NCBI GenBank assembly: GCA_031264645.1
Contig: JAISDR010000030.1
Span: forward strand, 1-7,711
DNA length: 7,711 bases
Direction: 5' to 3'
Source of the DNA: Prevotellaceae bacterium
Lineage (GTDB): Bacteria > Bacteroidota > Bacteroidia > Bacteroidales > UBA932
Part shown: positions 1-6,363 of the stretch, in pieces
Layout of the letters: the number at the start of each line of letters is the position of its first letter
Numbering within the stretch: position 1 is the stretch's first letter
Made by a program: the position numbers and the translations under genes
Notes under the pieces: generated by a model
Told to the model about the DNA's origin: nothing
Databases searched by the model: none
Seen by the model: the letters and a program-made list of their open reading frames with translations, nothing else

Positions 1-63
1 TGATATGTTGAAATCTTTGCATATTTGCCGGAAAACAGGAGGTTTAATGTCGTATCGTTTTCG

Positions 64-71
64 TATATTTG
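64..71 (+). promoter_or_regulatory. Bacteroidota-type -7 promoter box (TATATTTG)
   Basis: The octamer TATATTTG matches the TAnnTTTG -7 consensus of the primary Bacteroidota sigma factor. It ends 13 bases before the ATG at 85, so transcription would begin near 75 and leave a leader of roughly ten bases. I see no clear TTTG -33 element at the expected distance; TTTA at 43-46 is a poor and slightly close match. The box supports the start at 85, because the longer frame opening at 25 would start upstream of it. Confidence 0.6.
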
Positions 72-84
72 CAAAAAAAATGTC

Positions 85-1662
85 ATGAAGAAATTACCGG
101 TAGGAATACAGACATTCGAAAAGATCCGCAATGACGGATACCTGTATGTGGATAAAACGGAATACATTTATCGCCTGGTTACAGGCGGAAACAGTTATTT
201 TCTGTCGCGTCCCCGCCGCTTTGGGAAGTCGCTTACGTTAAGCACGCTTGAGGCGCTGTTCACGGGACGGGAAGAACTGTTTGAAGGGCTTTATATCCAT
301 GATAAATGGGACTGGAGCAGGAAATATCCCGTCATTCGGATCGACTGGTCGAATATAGATCACCAAACACCGGAAGATATTGAAAATGATTTATCTGATG
401 TTTTACAGTCAAAAGCCGAACATTATGGCATTACCCTTAAACGTAAACGCGCTTCCGGTCGTCTGGATGAATTAATCGAGCAAATATACCGGAAAACCGG
501 CGAAAAAGTTGTCATACTGATAGACGAATACGATGTTCCGATACTTGACGTCACAGGCAAATCAAGCGAAGAAATAGAAGCCATGCAAAAAACGCTTCAT
601 AATATTTATAAAGTACTGAAAGGCGCCGACGAGTACATAAAATTCATTTTTCTGACCGGCATATCGAAATTTGCAGGCATATTGATTTTTTCAGCGCTGA
701 ACAATCTCAAAGATATTACTTTGAAGAAAGAATATGCTGCCATTTGCGGCATAACGCAGGAGGAACTGGAAAATAATTTTACAGAGCATATAGATGTTGC
801 GGTTGAAAAACTGTCTTCAACACGCGACAAACTGCTGGATGATATCCGCCAATGGTACAACGGCTATTCGTGGGACGGAAAAACTTCCGTATACAATCCG
901 TTCAGTGTTTTGCTTTTTTTTGATGAGAAGGAATTTAAAAGCTACTGGTTCGCAACCGGCACTCCCACTTTTCTGATCACACTGCTCAAAAAACGCAACA
1001 GCGTAGAATCGTTTCTACAGCCGGTTCAGGCGAGTGAAGCCGTTTTCAGCAGTTACAATCCCGAACGCCTCGAAACTCTCCCCTTGCTGTTCCAGACCGG
1101 ATATCTGACAATAAAGAAAATCACAAAAGACGACAGCAACAGACTTATTTACACGTTTGAGCCGCCGAACGAAGAAGTCCGTGATGCTTTTGTCAGCCAT
1201 TTGTTCGGAGCATACAGCGAACTGGAGGTGGATGAAATGTCCAGGTTGCATGACGATATGCAACATCAGCTAAAGACCGGCGATTCCGAAGGACTCGAAC
1301 GAAGTTTGAAGACAATGATTGCGCGCGTACCGTATCAGTTACACATCGAAGAAGAAAAGTATTATCACTCTCTGCTTCTCGTGTGGTTACATTTCATGGG
1401 ATTTAAGCCACAGGGAGAAATATCGACCAATATCGGACGGATTGACGCCGTATGGAAACTGCCTGACATGACGGTTATCGCCGAAGTCAAATACAGCGCT
1501 AAAAAATCCTTTCTCGGCAGGCTGCTCAGCAAAGCGTCAAAGCAAATACACGACCGGAAATATTACGACGCATACCGCAACGAACCCGGTAAAATTGTTC
1601 TTGTCTCGATCGCCTTTTCGGGGCGGGAAATCGGATGCAGGATTGAAATGTTGAATAATTAA
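85..1662 (+). CDS. AAA-ATPase-like protein with C-terminal PD-(D/E)XK nuclease domain
   Basis: This 525-residue protein has the architecture of the large AAA-ATPase_like (PF09820) plus PDDEXK_9 (PF08011) family, common in many copies in Bacteroidota. The N-terminus 'MKKLPVGIQTFEKIR' is typical of the family, which is why I start at 85 rather than at the in-frame ATG at 25. A P-loop variant, RPRRFGKS, lies at residues 42-49. A Walker B strand ending in IDEYD is at about 144-150, and a sensor-like segment FLTGISKF at 189-196. 'NNLKDITL', also typical of the family, follows at 206-213. The C-terminal nuclease fold shows GRID with D454, then E467-V-K469 (AEVKY), and a later QIHDRKYY helix at 487-494, so the acidic and lysine positions look intact. 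It is probably cytosolic. The biological role of the family is not established; defence or mobile-element functions are guesses. The gene uses TTA and TCA codons more freely than the operon downstream. Confidence 0.88.
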   Translation: MKKLPVGIQTFEKIRNDGYLYVDKTEYIYRLVTGGNSYFLSRPRRFGKSLTLSTLEALFTGREELFEGLYIHDKWDWSRKYPVIRIDWSNIDHQTPEDIENDLSDVLQSKAEHYGITLKRKRASGRLDELIEQIYRKTGEKVVILIDEYDVPILDVTGKSSEEIEAMQKTLHNIYKVLKGADEYIKFIFLTGISKFAGILIFSALNNLKDITLKKEYAAICGITQEELENNFTEHIDVAVEKLSSTRDKLLDDIRQWYNGYSWDGKTSVYNPFSVLLFFDEKEFKSYWFATGTPTFLITLLKKRNSVESFLQPVQASEAVFSSYNPERLETLPLLFQTGYLTIKKITKDDSNRLIYTFEPPNEEVRDAFVSHLFGAYSELEVDEMSRLHDDMQHQLKTGDSEGLERSLKTMIARVPYQLHIEEEKYYHSLLLVWLHFMGFKPQGEISTNIGRIDAVWKLPDMTVIAEVKYSAKKSFLGRLLSKASKQIHDRKYYDAYRNEPGKIVLVSIAFSGREIGCRIEMLNN

Positions 1663-1695
1663 GTAATCGTCCCATTTGGCGTCGTCTGTTATCTT

Positions 1696-1722
1696 TTCCT
1701 GATTCCGATTCGTTCCTGATTC
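1696..1722 (+). repeat. Short direct repeat, two copies of TTCCTGATTC
   Basis: The decamer TTCCTGATTC occurs at 1696-1705 and again at 1713-1722, a period of 17 bases, with CGATTCG between the copies. Two copies in an AT-rich spacer could be chance or a binding site for a regulator. No function can be assigned. Confidence 0.4.
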
Positions 1723-1896
1723 TTGCCCCGATAATATTTATAACTTGCCGATTCTAAAAGTGCGATGTTTGTCCCGTTTATTCATTAAACCCGAATCAGC
1801 GACAACTACGAAACCTTCCAGTTTGAAGCGAGTTTCATACTGAGCGACATTAAACAGGGAATAAAGGATTATACATGCGTTGCAATAAAAAAATGC

Positions 1897-1904
1897 TACC
1901 TTTG
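1897..1904 (+). promoter_or_regulatory. Bacteroidota-type -7 promoter box (TACCTTTG) of the envelope operon
   Basis: TACCTTTG is an exact match to TAnnTTTG and is followed by C, as is common. It ends 30 bases upstream of the ATG at 1935, predicting a leader of about 27 bases. A TTG at 1880-1882 lies closer than the usual -33 spacing, so the upstream element is uncertain. It is the only good promoter-like motif I noticed before the six closely packed genes, so it probably drives the whole run. Confidence 0.65.
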
Positions 1905-1934
1905 CGCCCGAAATTTAATAAGGTTTATCAGAGT

Positions 1935-3263
1935 ATGAAACATGTATTACTGATTCTGTTTATTGGAATCTTTTCCGGGTGCAGGGCGCATTCCCTTTAT
2001 CCGGATGCTGAACCTAAGCCGGATAATCTCACAGCCATTCCTTTGGGAGGGAATACATACATTACGGAAAGAGGTGTAAACCAAAGAACGGGACGCGGTT
2101 CCATCACAGAGCGGGGGATATCCGGCTGGACGGATCCGGCTACCGTTTTCAGCGTATATTTCAGAACATCCGCCGTCGGGGAACTGAATCTTTTTCTGAG
2201 GCACAGCGGGGCGCACGAATCGCTCATCAGCGTTGAAAGCCTCGGCAAACAGTCTGAAGTTAAACTTAAAGCCGGCGTGAACGACACCGCATACCTGTGT
2301 ACCCTGACGGTGAAGGACGCGGGCTATGTCAGGGTGGACTTGCAGGGAAAGATGAAAAACGGAGAATCGTATGCCGCAGCCGACTACCTGCTTGTAAACG
2401 GGGAAGCCGCGAAGGGAAAGATGCATTTTGTAGACGATTTCTCATTCTACTGGGGGCGGCGCGGTCCTTCGGTACACCTTTACTATCCCCTTCCCGGGAA
2501 CGAGGATATCGAATGGTTCTACAGCGAAATCACCGTCCCGGAAGGCGGGGGACCCACCGGCTCGTACTACATGGCAAACGGATTTGGCGAGGGATATTTC
2601 GGAATACAGATCAACCGGGAAGACGAGCGCAGAGTTCTGTTTTCGGTCTGGAGTCCGTTTGTTACCGACAATCCCAAGGACATACCCGAAGACATGCAGG
2701 TAAAACTGCTGGACAAAGGCGAAGCGACCCGTACCGGCGAATTTGGCAACGAAGGCTCGGGAGGACAGAGCTACCTGATATATCCCTGGAAAACAGGACA
2801 GACATACCGCTTCCTCACAAGAGTAAAGCCCGACGGCAAAGGCTCGACCGCCTACACATCCTATTTTTACGGTAACGACGGCAAATGGATGCTTGTAGCC
2901 TCGTGGCTGCGTCCGAAAACGGATACGTACTATAGCAATGCACATTCGTTTCTCGAAAATTTCGATCCCGAAAAGGGATACCTGTCGAGAAAAGCGCTGT
3001 ACCGCAATCAGTGGGCGTGCACCGCGGACGGCAAATGGATAGAACTGACCAAAGCCGGATTTTCGGCAGACGAAACGGCAAGAAAACAGGCGCGAATGGA
3101 TTACAGGGGAGGCGAACAGGACGGCTGCTTCTTTTTGCAGAACGGCGGATTCCTGAGCGACTATACCCTTGTCGGCACAATGTTTTCCCGTACCGGAACC
3201 GGAAAAGCGCCGGAAATAGATTTTGCAGGACTGCCTGCAGGAATAATGACAATAAAACCCTGA
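1935..3263 (+). CDS. DUF5077/DUF3472 domain lipoprotein
   Basis: This 442-residue protein has a lipoprotein signal: MKHVLLILFIGIFSGC, with the acylated cysteine at residue 16. Phe at -3 of the lipobox is less usual than Leu. The frame is open back to 1875, but that start would lie upstream of the promoter box and bury the signal peptide, so I choose 1935. Residues about 34-155 resemble DUF5077, a beta-sandwich domain often suspected of binding carbohydrate. Residues about 165-420 resemble DUF3472, with 'FYSEITVPEG' (195-204), 'NEGSGGQSYLIYPWKTGQTY' (272-291), 'SFLENF' (338-343) and 'FFLQNGGF' (399-406). The protein is predicted to be membrane-anchored in the cell envelope. The residues just after the cysteine (RAHS) do not look like the acidic lipoprotein export signal, so a periplasm-facing location is plausible. 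It is the first gene of the run and its stop lies 6 bases before the next ATG. The biochemical role is unknown; polysaccharide binding is inferred. Confidence 0.85.
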   Translation: MKHVLLILFIGIFSGCRAHSLYPDAEPKPDNLTAIPLGGNTYITERGVNQRTGRGSITERGISGWTDPATVFSVYFRTSAVGELNLFLRHSGAHESLISVESLGKQSEVKLKAGVNDTAYLCTLTVKDAGYVRVDLQGKMKNGESYAAADYLLVNGEAAKGKMHFVDDFSFYWGRRGPSVHLYYPLPGNEDIEWFYSEITVPEGGGPTGSYYMANGFGEGYFGIQINREDERRVLFSVWSPFVTDNPKDIPEDMQVKLLDKGEATRTGEFGNEGSGGQSYLIYPWKTGQTYRFLTRVKPDGKGSTAYTSYFYGNDGKWMLVASWLRPKTDTYYSNAHSFLENFDPEKGYLSRKALYRNQWACTADGKWIELTKAGFSADETARKQARMDYRGGEQDGCFFLQNGGFLSDYTLVGTMFSRTGTGKAPEIDFAGLPAGIMTIKP

Positions 3264-3269
3264 TACCCG

Positions 3270-4067
3270 ATGAGTAAAAAAAGTTCAAAAAAACTGAAAA
3301 AACTGTGGAGCAACATGCTGTTCAGACATGCATGCCTGATTGCAGGACTGGTAATATTCCTCCTGATTCTCAGCAACGTGTTCCTTGACGTGTTTACCCG
3401 TCACGGAAAGTCCGCTCCCGTACCGAATTTCACGGGAAAGTTTCTGGATTCCGTGATGGTAATTGCCAAAAACAACAGTCTGAGAATAGAGATTGTCGAT
3501 TCCGTCTTCCGCATTGACGCTCCGCGCGGCTCGGTTTTCGTACAGAATCCCGAAGCGGGAACCCACGTGAAGAAAAACAGGAAGATTTTCCTCACAATGA
3601 ACTCCTTTTCGCCGAGAAAGGAATCCGTGCCGAATGTCATCGAGACCTCGCTGAGGCAGGCAAAGACGGAACTCAACGCCAAGGGCTTCAGGATAGGCAG
3701 GCTGGAATATACCCGCCAGTATCCGTACGTCGAAGTCTTTCAGCAGATGTACAGGGGGCGGAACATCGAGCCGGGCGTCCTGCTTCCCGTAGGCGAGTAT
3801 ATCGACTTGAAACTTGGACTGGACAGCGTGTCGACGGCAACGTTCAGCGTGCCCGACGTTACGGGACTTTCAAGACATGCGGTGGAAGACGCCATCATCG
3901 ACAACTCGCTGAACTACATCCTGACTTTTGACCGGAAAGGCGTCAACACAATCACCGACAGCCTCAACTGCGTGGCGTACGAACAGGATCCTCCGGCAGG
4001 CTCGGGCGCATATTACGGAGCGAATGTGAAAGTAAAATTAAAGTTACCTGTAAAGAATAAGAAATAA
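3270..4067 (+). CDS. Single-pass membrane protein with three PASTA domains, no kinase domain
   Basis: This 265-residue protein has a short, very basic N-terminus (MSKKSSKKLKKLW), one hydrophobic segment at about residues 18-42, then an extracytoplasmic region of three PASTA-like repeats. The repeats begin at VPNFTG (51-56), VPNVIE (120-125) and VPDVTG (194-199). The first two retain typical features such as VQNPEAGTHVKKNRKIFLT (91-109) and 'SLRQAKTELNAKGF' (127-140). The third ends with 'YEQDPPAGSGAYYGANVKVK' (237-256). PASTA domains elsewhere bind peptidoglycan muropeptides or beta-lactams, usually fused to Ser/Thr kinases or penicillin-binding proteins. No such domain is present here, which is usual for the Bacteroidota versions. 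A periplasmic cell-wall-binding role is inferred. The start ATG lies 6 bases after the lipoprotein gene, and the stop is 2 bases before the phosphatase ATG. From memory, such genes in relatives often precede rluD and ddl; here they precede a phosphatase instead. Confidence 0.88.
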   Translation: MSKKSSKKLKKLWSNMLFRHACLIAGLVIFLLILSNVFLDVFTRHGKSAPVPNFTGKFLDSVMVIAKNNSLRIEIVDSVFRIDAPRGSVFVQNPEAGTHVKKNRKIFLTMNSFSPRKESVPNVIETSLRQAKTELNAKGFRIGRLEYTRQYPYVEVFQQMYRGRNIEPGVLLPVGEYIDLKLGLDSVSTATFSVPDVTGLSRHAVEDAIIDNSLNYILTFDRKGVNTITDSLNCVAYEQDPPAGSGAYYGANVKVKLKLPVKNKK

Positions 4068-4069
4068 TA

Positions 4070-4882
4070 ATGGATATACAGTTTAGTGAAATATGTGAAA
4101 ATGTGTGCGGCATTGCGCGCATTGCGGGAAAGTTCATGCTGGATGAAAGGAAAAACTTCTCGCCGGACAGGATAGAAGTCAAGGGCGTCAACGATTTTGT
4201 GTCCTACGTCGACAAAAAAACCGAAGAGCTGATTGTCGGACGCCTGTCGCCCCTGATTGCCGGCGCGGGTTTCCTGACCGAGGAAGGAACAGTCCGGCAG
4301 TCGCGCGACGCTCAATATACGTGGATAATCGACCCCCTGGACGGTACGACAAACTACATTCACGGTCTTGCCCCGTACGCGGTCAGCATCGGTTTGACGG
4401 AAAACGGCGTACCCGTACTCGGAGTGGTGTATATCGCTTCCGCCGACCAGTGTTTTTACGCATATAAGGACAGCGGGGCGTATCTGAACGGCGAGGAAAT
4501 CAAGCCCTCGTCCATTGAACTGATTAAGGATTCGCTTACCATAACGGGTTTTCCGTACCGACTGGGCGACAAAATCGACAGTTACATGAATCTCATGAAA
4601 CATCTCACATCCAACTCTCACGGGGTTAGACGGCTCGGTTCCGCCGCCGCCGACCTGGTATACATTGCCGCAGGATGGGCGGAAGCCTTCTATCAAACCG
4701 ACCTGAATCCCTGGGACGTCGCTGCCGGCGCTTTCATCGCAAAGCAGGCGGGGGCGAGCGTGAGCGATTTCACGGGAGGCGACAATTACATCTTCGGACA
4801 CAGTATTCTCGCAACGGGCAACAAAAGCCTCGGCAGGCAGATGATTGACCTGCTGTCGGAATATTTTCCCGGACAGGAGTAG
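4070..4882 (+). CDS. Inositol monophosphatase family protein (SuhB-like)
   Basis: This 270-residue protein, normal in length for the family, is a Mg2+-dependent phosphatase that in characterised members hydrolyses myo-inositol-1-phosphate or similar small phosphate esters. Visible motifs are KGVND with K38, then D48, the metal ligand region TEEG with E71, and motif A 'WIIDPLDGTTNYIHG' (85-99) carrying D88 and D91. Motif B 'NPWDVAAGAFIAKQAGA' (213-229) carries D216. All metal-binding acids are present, so activity is likely. It should be cytosolic. The true substrate cannot be read from the sequence; inositol phosphate, another sugar phosphate or a nucleotide phosphate are all possible, and family members such as SuhB also act in rRNA transcription in proteobacteria. 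The ATG follows the PASTA stop by 2 bases (TAATAATGG), which suggests translational coupling. The stop is 6 bases before the acyltransferase start. Confidence 0.92.
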   Translation: MDIQFSEICENVCGIARIAGKFMLDERKNFSPDRIEVKGVNDFVSYVDKKTEELIVGRLSPLIAGAGFLTEEGTVRQSRDAQYTWIIDPLDGTTNYIHGLAPYAVSIGLTENGVPVLGVVYIASADQCFYAYKDSGAYLNGEEIKPSSIELIKDSLTITGFPYRLGDKIDSYMNLMKHLTSNSHGVRRLGSAAADLVYIAAGWAEAFYQTDLNPWDVAAGAFIAKQAGASVSDFTGGDNYIFGHSILATGNKSLGRQMIDLLSEYFPGQE

Positions 4883-4888
4883 ACGGAA

Positions 4889-5767
4889 ATGAAGAACTTT
4901 GCATATCTCTGTCTTAAAGGCGTTCTGTTCGCCGTGTCGCTTGTCCCGATACAGGCGGGATACGCTTTTTCCTCTTTTCTGTATCTGATATTGAGACATG
5001 TAATGAAATACCGCAAAAAGGTAATCGAGGCAAATTTGCGCCTGGTATTTCCCGATAAAAGCGAAGAGGAAATATCCGCGATAACGAAAAAATACTACAG
5101 GCATCTGTCCGAGATATTTGTCGAACTTGCGTATTCGCTGTATATTCCGGAGAAAACCCTCCGCAGGCGCATCCGTTTTGTCAATCCCGAACTGCTCAAC
5201 AAATACTACTCCGAAGGCAGGCATGTGGTTGCCGTTACGGGACATTATGCCAACTGGGAATGGGGCTACGGATGCCCGATGTATTGCCGGCACAAGCTTA
5301 TGGAAGTGTACAAGAAGCTGAACAGCAAAATATCCGACAGGCTGTTCCACGACGTCAGGGCAAGATTCGGAGGAATCCCCGTGGAAATGGCGAACATGAA
5401 GCCCATCATCGCCGAATCGCAGAAACATCCCATACTCATCTATCTCGTGGCAGACCAGACCCCCGCGGGAAACGAAAAAACATGGTACTACACTTCGTTT
5501 CTCGGGATTGACGGGACGCCGGTGTTTATGGGTCCCGAAAAGATGGCGCAAAAGTTCGACGCGGTTTTCGTATTCGTAAACATGCAGAGGGTGAAAAGGG
5601 GATACTATCGCCTGGAATTTATTCCGCTGTGCGAGAACTCCAGAAATACGTCGCCAAACGAACTTACGGACAAATATCTGCGAACGATGGAAAAAATCAT
5701 ATACAATAAACCGGAATACTGGATGTGGTCGCACAGACGATGGAAACGAAGAAAAACCGCAGTATAG
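4889..5767 (+). CDS. LpxL/HtrB-type lysophospholipid/lipid A acyltransferase
   Basis: This 292-residue protein has the length and motifs of the LpxL/LpxM (HtrB/MsbB) family, which transfers acyl chains to lipid A precursors at the cytoplasmic face of the inner membrane. A hydrophobic N-terminal segment at about residues 6-37 would anchor it. The catalytic HX4(D/E) motif is visible as 'TGHYANWEW' (117-125), with H119 and E124. Further family signatures are LVADQTPAG (186-194), 'FLGIDGTPVFMGPEKMA' (204-220) and PEYWMWSHRRWK (275-286). The basic C-terminus is also typical. All catalytic elements look intact. An AGGAG sits 9 bases before the ATG, although Bacteroidota rarely use such sites. The gene overlaps the WbqC start by 28 bases. 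Acyl acceptors other than lipid A, such as ornithine lipids or other envelope lipids, cannot be excluded, because Bacteroidota carry several paralogues. Confidence 0.92.
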   Translation: MKNFAYLCLKGVLFAVSLVPIQAGYAFSSFLYLILRHVMKYRKKVIEANLRLVFPDKSEEEISAITKKYYRHLSEIFVELAYSLYIPEKTLRRRIRFVNPELLNKYYSEGRHVVAVTGHYANWEWGYGCPMYCRHKLMEVYKKLNSKISDRLFHDVRARFGGIPVEMANMKPIIAESQKHPILIYLVADQTPAGNEKTWYYTSFLGIDGTPVFMGPEKMAQKFDAVFVFVNMQRVKRGYYRLEFIPLCENSRNTSPNELTDKYLRTMEKIIYNKPEYWMWSHRRWKRRKTAV

Positions 5768-6363
5768 CGCTGTCGACGGCATATCTGCCCAATATCCGGT
5801 ATTTTTCCAAGCTGCTGCACGGGGAAGCCGTTATCGAACAGCACGAGAATTATTTGAAGCAGACTTTCAGAAACCGCTGCGAAATACTCACTGCCGGCGG
5901 GATAATGTCCCTGACCGTTCCGGTTAAGCATACCGGCTCGAAAATCCCGATCAGGGATATAAGGATTGACTATGCCGACAACTGGCAGCGGCTGCACTGG
6001 CGAACAATAAATGCCGCTTACCGCTCATCTCCCTTTTTCATGTATTATGAGGACGATTTCCTGCCTTTTTTCACTAAGAGGGAGGAATTTCTGTTCGATT
6101 TTAACTGCAAAATGCTCGACATGCTGATTGAACTGACCGGACTGAAAACGACAATAAAATTGTCCGACAGCTATCTGCAAAACTGCGATATGGACTTCCG
6201 CTACCTGATAAGTCCGAAAAACAAAACCGCCGACCCCGATTTCTCCCCCGTCCCGTACTGGCAGGTTTTCAGCAGTAAATTCGGATTCCAGCCCAACCTC
6301 AGCATACTCGATCTGCTGTGCAACGAAGGAAATAACAGTTATTCTATTATAAAAAATGTTTAA
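5740..6363 (+). CDS. WbqC family protein
   Basis: This 207-residue protein matches the WbqC-like family (PF08889), whose members often sit among polysaccharide biosynthesis genes but whose reaction is not firmly established. Recognisable segments are LSTAYLPNIRYFSKLL (11-26), 'HENYLKQTFRNRCEI' (35-49), LTVPV (58-62), 'NWQRLHWRTINAAYRSSPFF' (81-100) and 'FGFQPNLSILDLLCNEG' (181-197). The length is normal and there is no signal peptide, so it is cytosolic. The frame also offers a GTG at 5725; I prefer the ATG at 5740 because METKKNRSIALS leads directly into the conserved start. Either choice overlaps the acyltransferase end, by 28 bases with the ATG. The last 8 bases overlap the porin start. 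This tight packing suggests translational coupling and a link to surface glycan or lipid construction. Confidence 0.86.
   Translation: METKKNRSIALSTAYLPNIRYFSKLLHGEAVIEQHENYLKQTFRNRCEILTAGGIMSLTVPVKHTGSKIPIRDIRIDYADNWQRLHWRTINAAYRSSPFFMYYEDDFLPFFTKREEFLFDFNCKMLDMLIELTGLKTTIKLSDSYLQNCDMDFRYLISPKNKTADPDFSPVPYWQVFSSKFGFQPNLSILDLLCNEGNNSYSIIKNV

Larger units (their letters stand above)
1663..1934. other. Intergenic region without a convincing gene
   Basis: This 272-base gap separates the ATPase/nuclease gene from the envelope operon. It is AT-rich and contains a short direct repeat at 1696-1722 and the operon promoter box at 1897-1904. One + strand frame stays open from 1789 to 1935 (49 codons), but it has no ATG near its beginning, runs through the promoter and resembles no family I recognise. 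I see no strong hairpin-plus-T-run terminator after the stop codon at 1662. Confidence 0.6.

Noticed and set aside
25..84. N-terminal extension of the ATPase/nuclease gene by 20 residues
   Set aside because: The extension lies upstream of and across the promoter box at 64-71 and matches nothing in the family, whose members begin close to MKKLP.IQTFE.
1875..1934. N-terminal extension of the DUF3472 lipoprotein by 20 residues
   Set aside because: It would begin upstream of the promoter box and place a basic stretch before the lipoprotein signal, which is complete when starting at 1935.
2297..2875. A 192-codon + strand frame overlapping the DUF3472 gene
   Set aside because: The translation is arginine-rich and low in motif content, and it lies wholly within the lipoprotein gene, whose domains cover the same bases.
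1947..2945. Several - strand frames of 96 to 167 codons across the DUF3472 gene
   Set aside because: They lie inside a well-supported + strand gene, lack recognisable domains and have arginine- and cysteine-rich compositions typical of shadow frames.
4013..5782. A 589-codon open reading frame on the - strand opposite the phosphatase and acyltransferase genes
   Set aside because: Its codons lie in exact register with the sense codons of both genes, so its stops correspond to sense TTA, CTA and TCA, which these genes avoid. The protein resembles no family and both sense genes have complete, well-conserved motifs. It is a codon-bias shadow.
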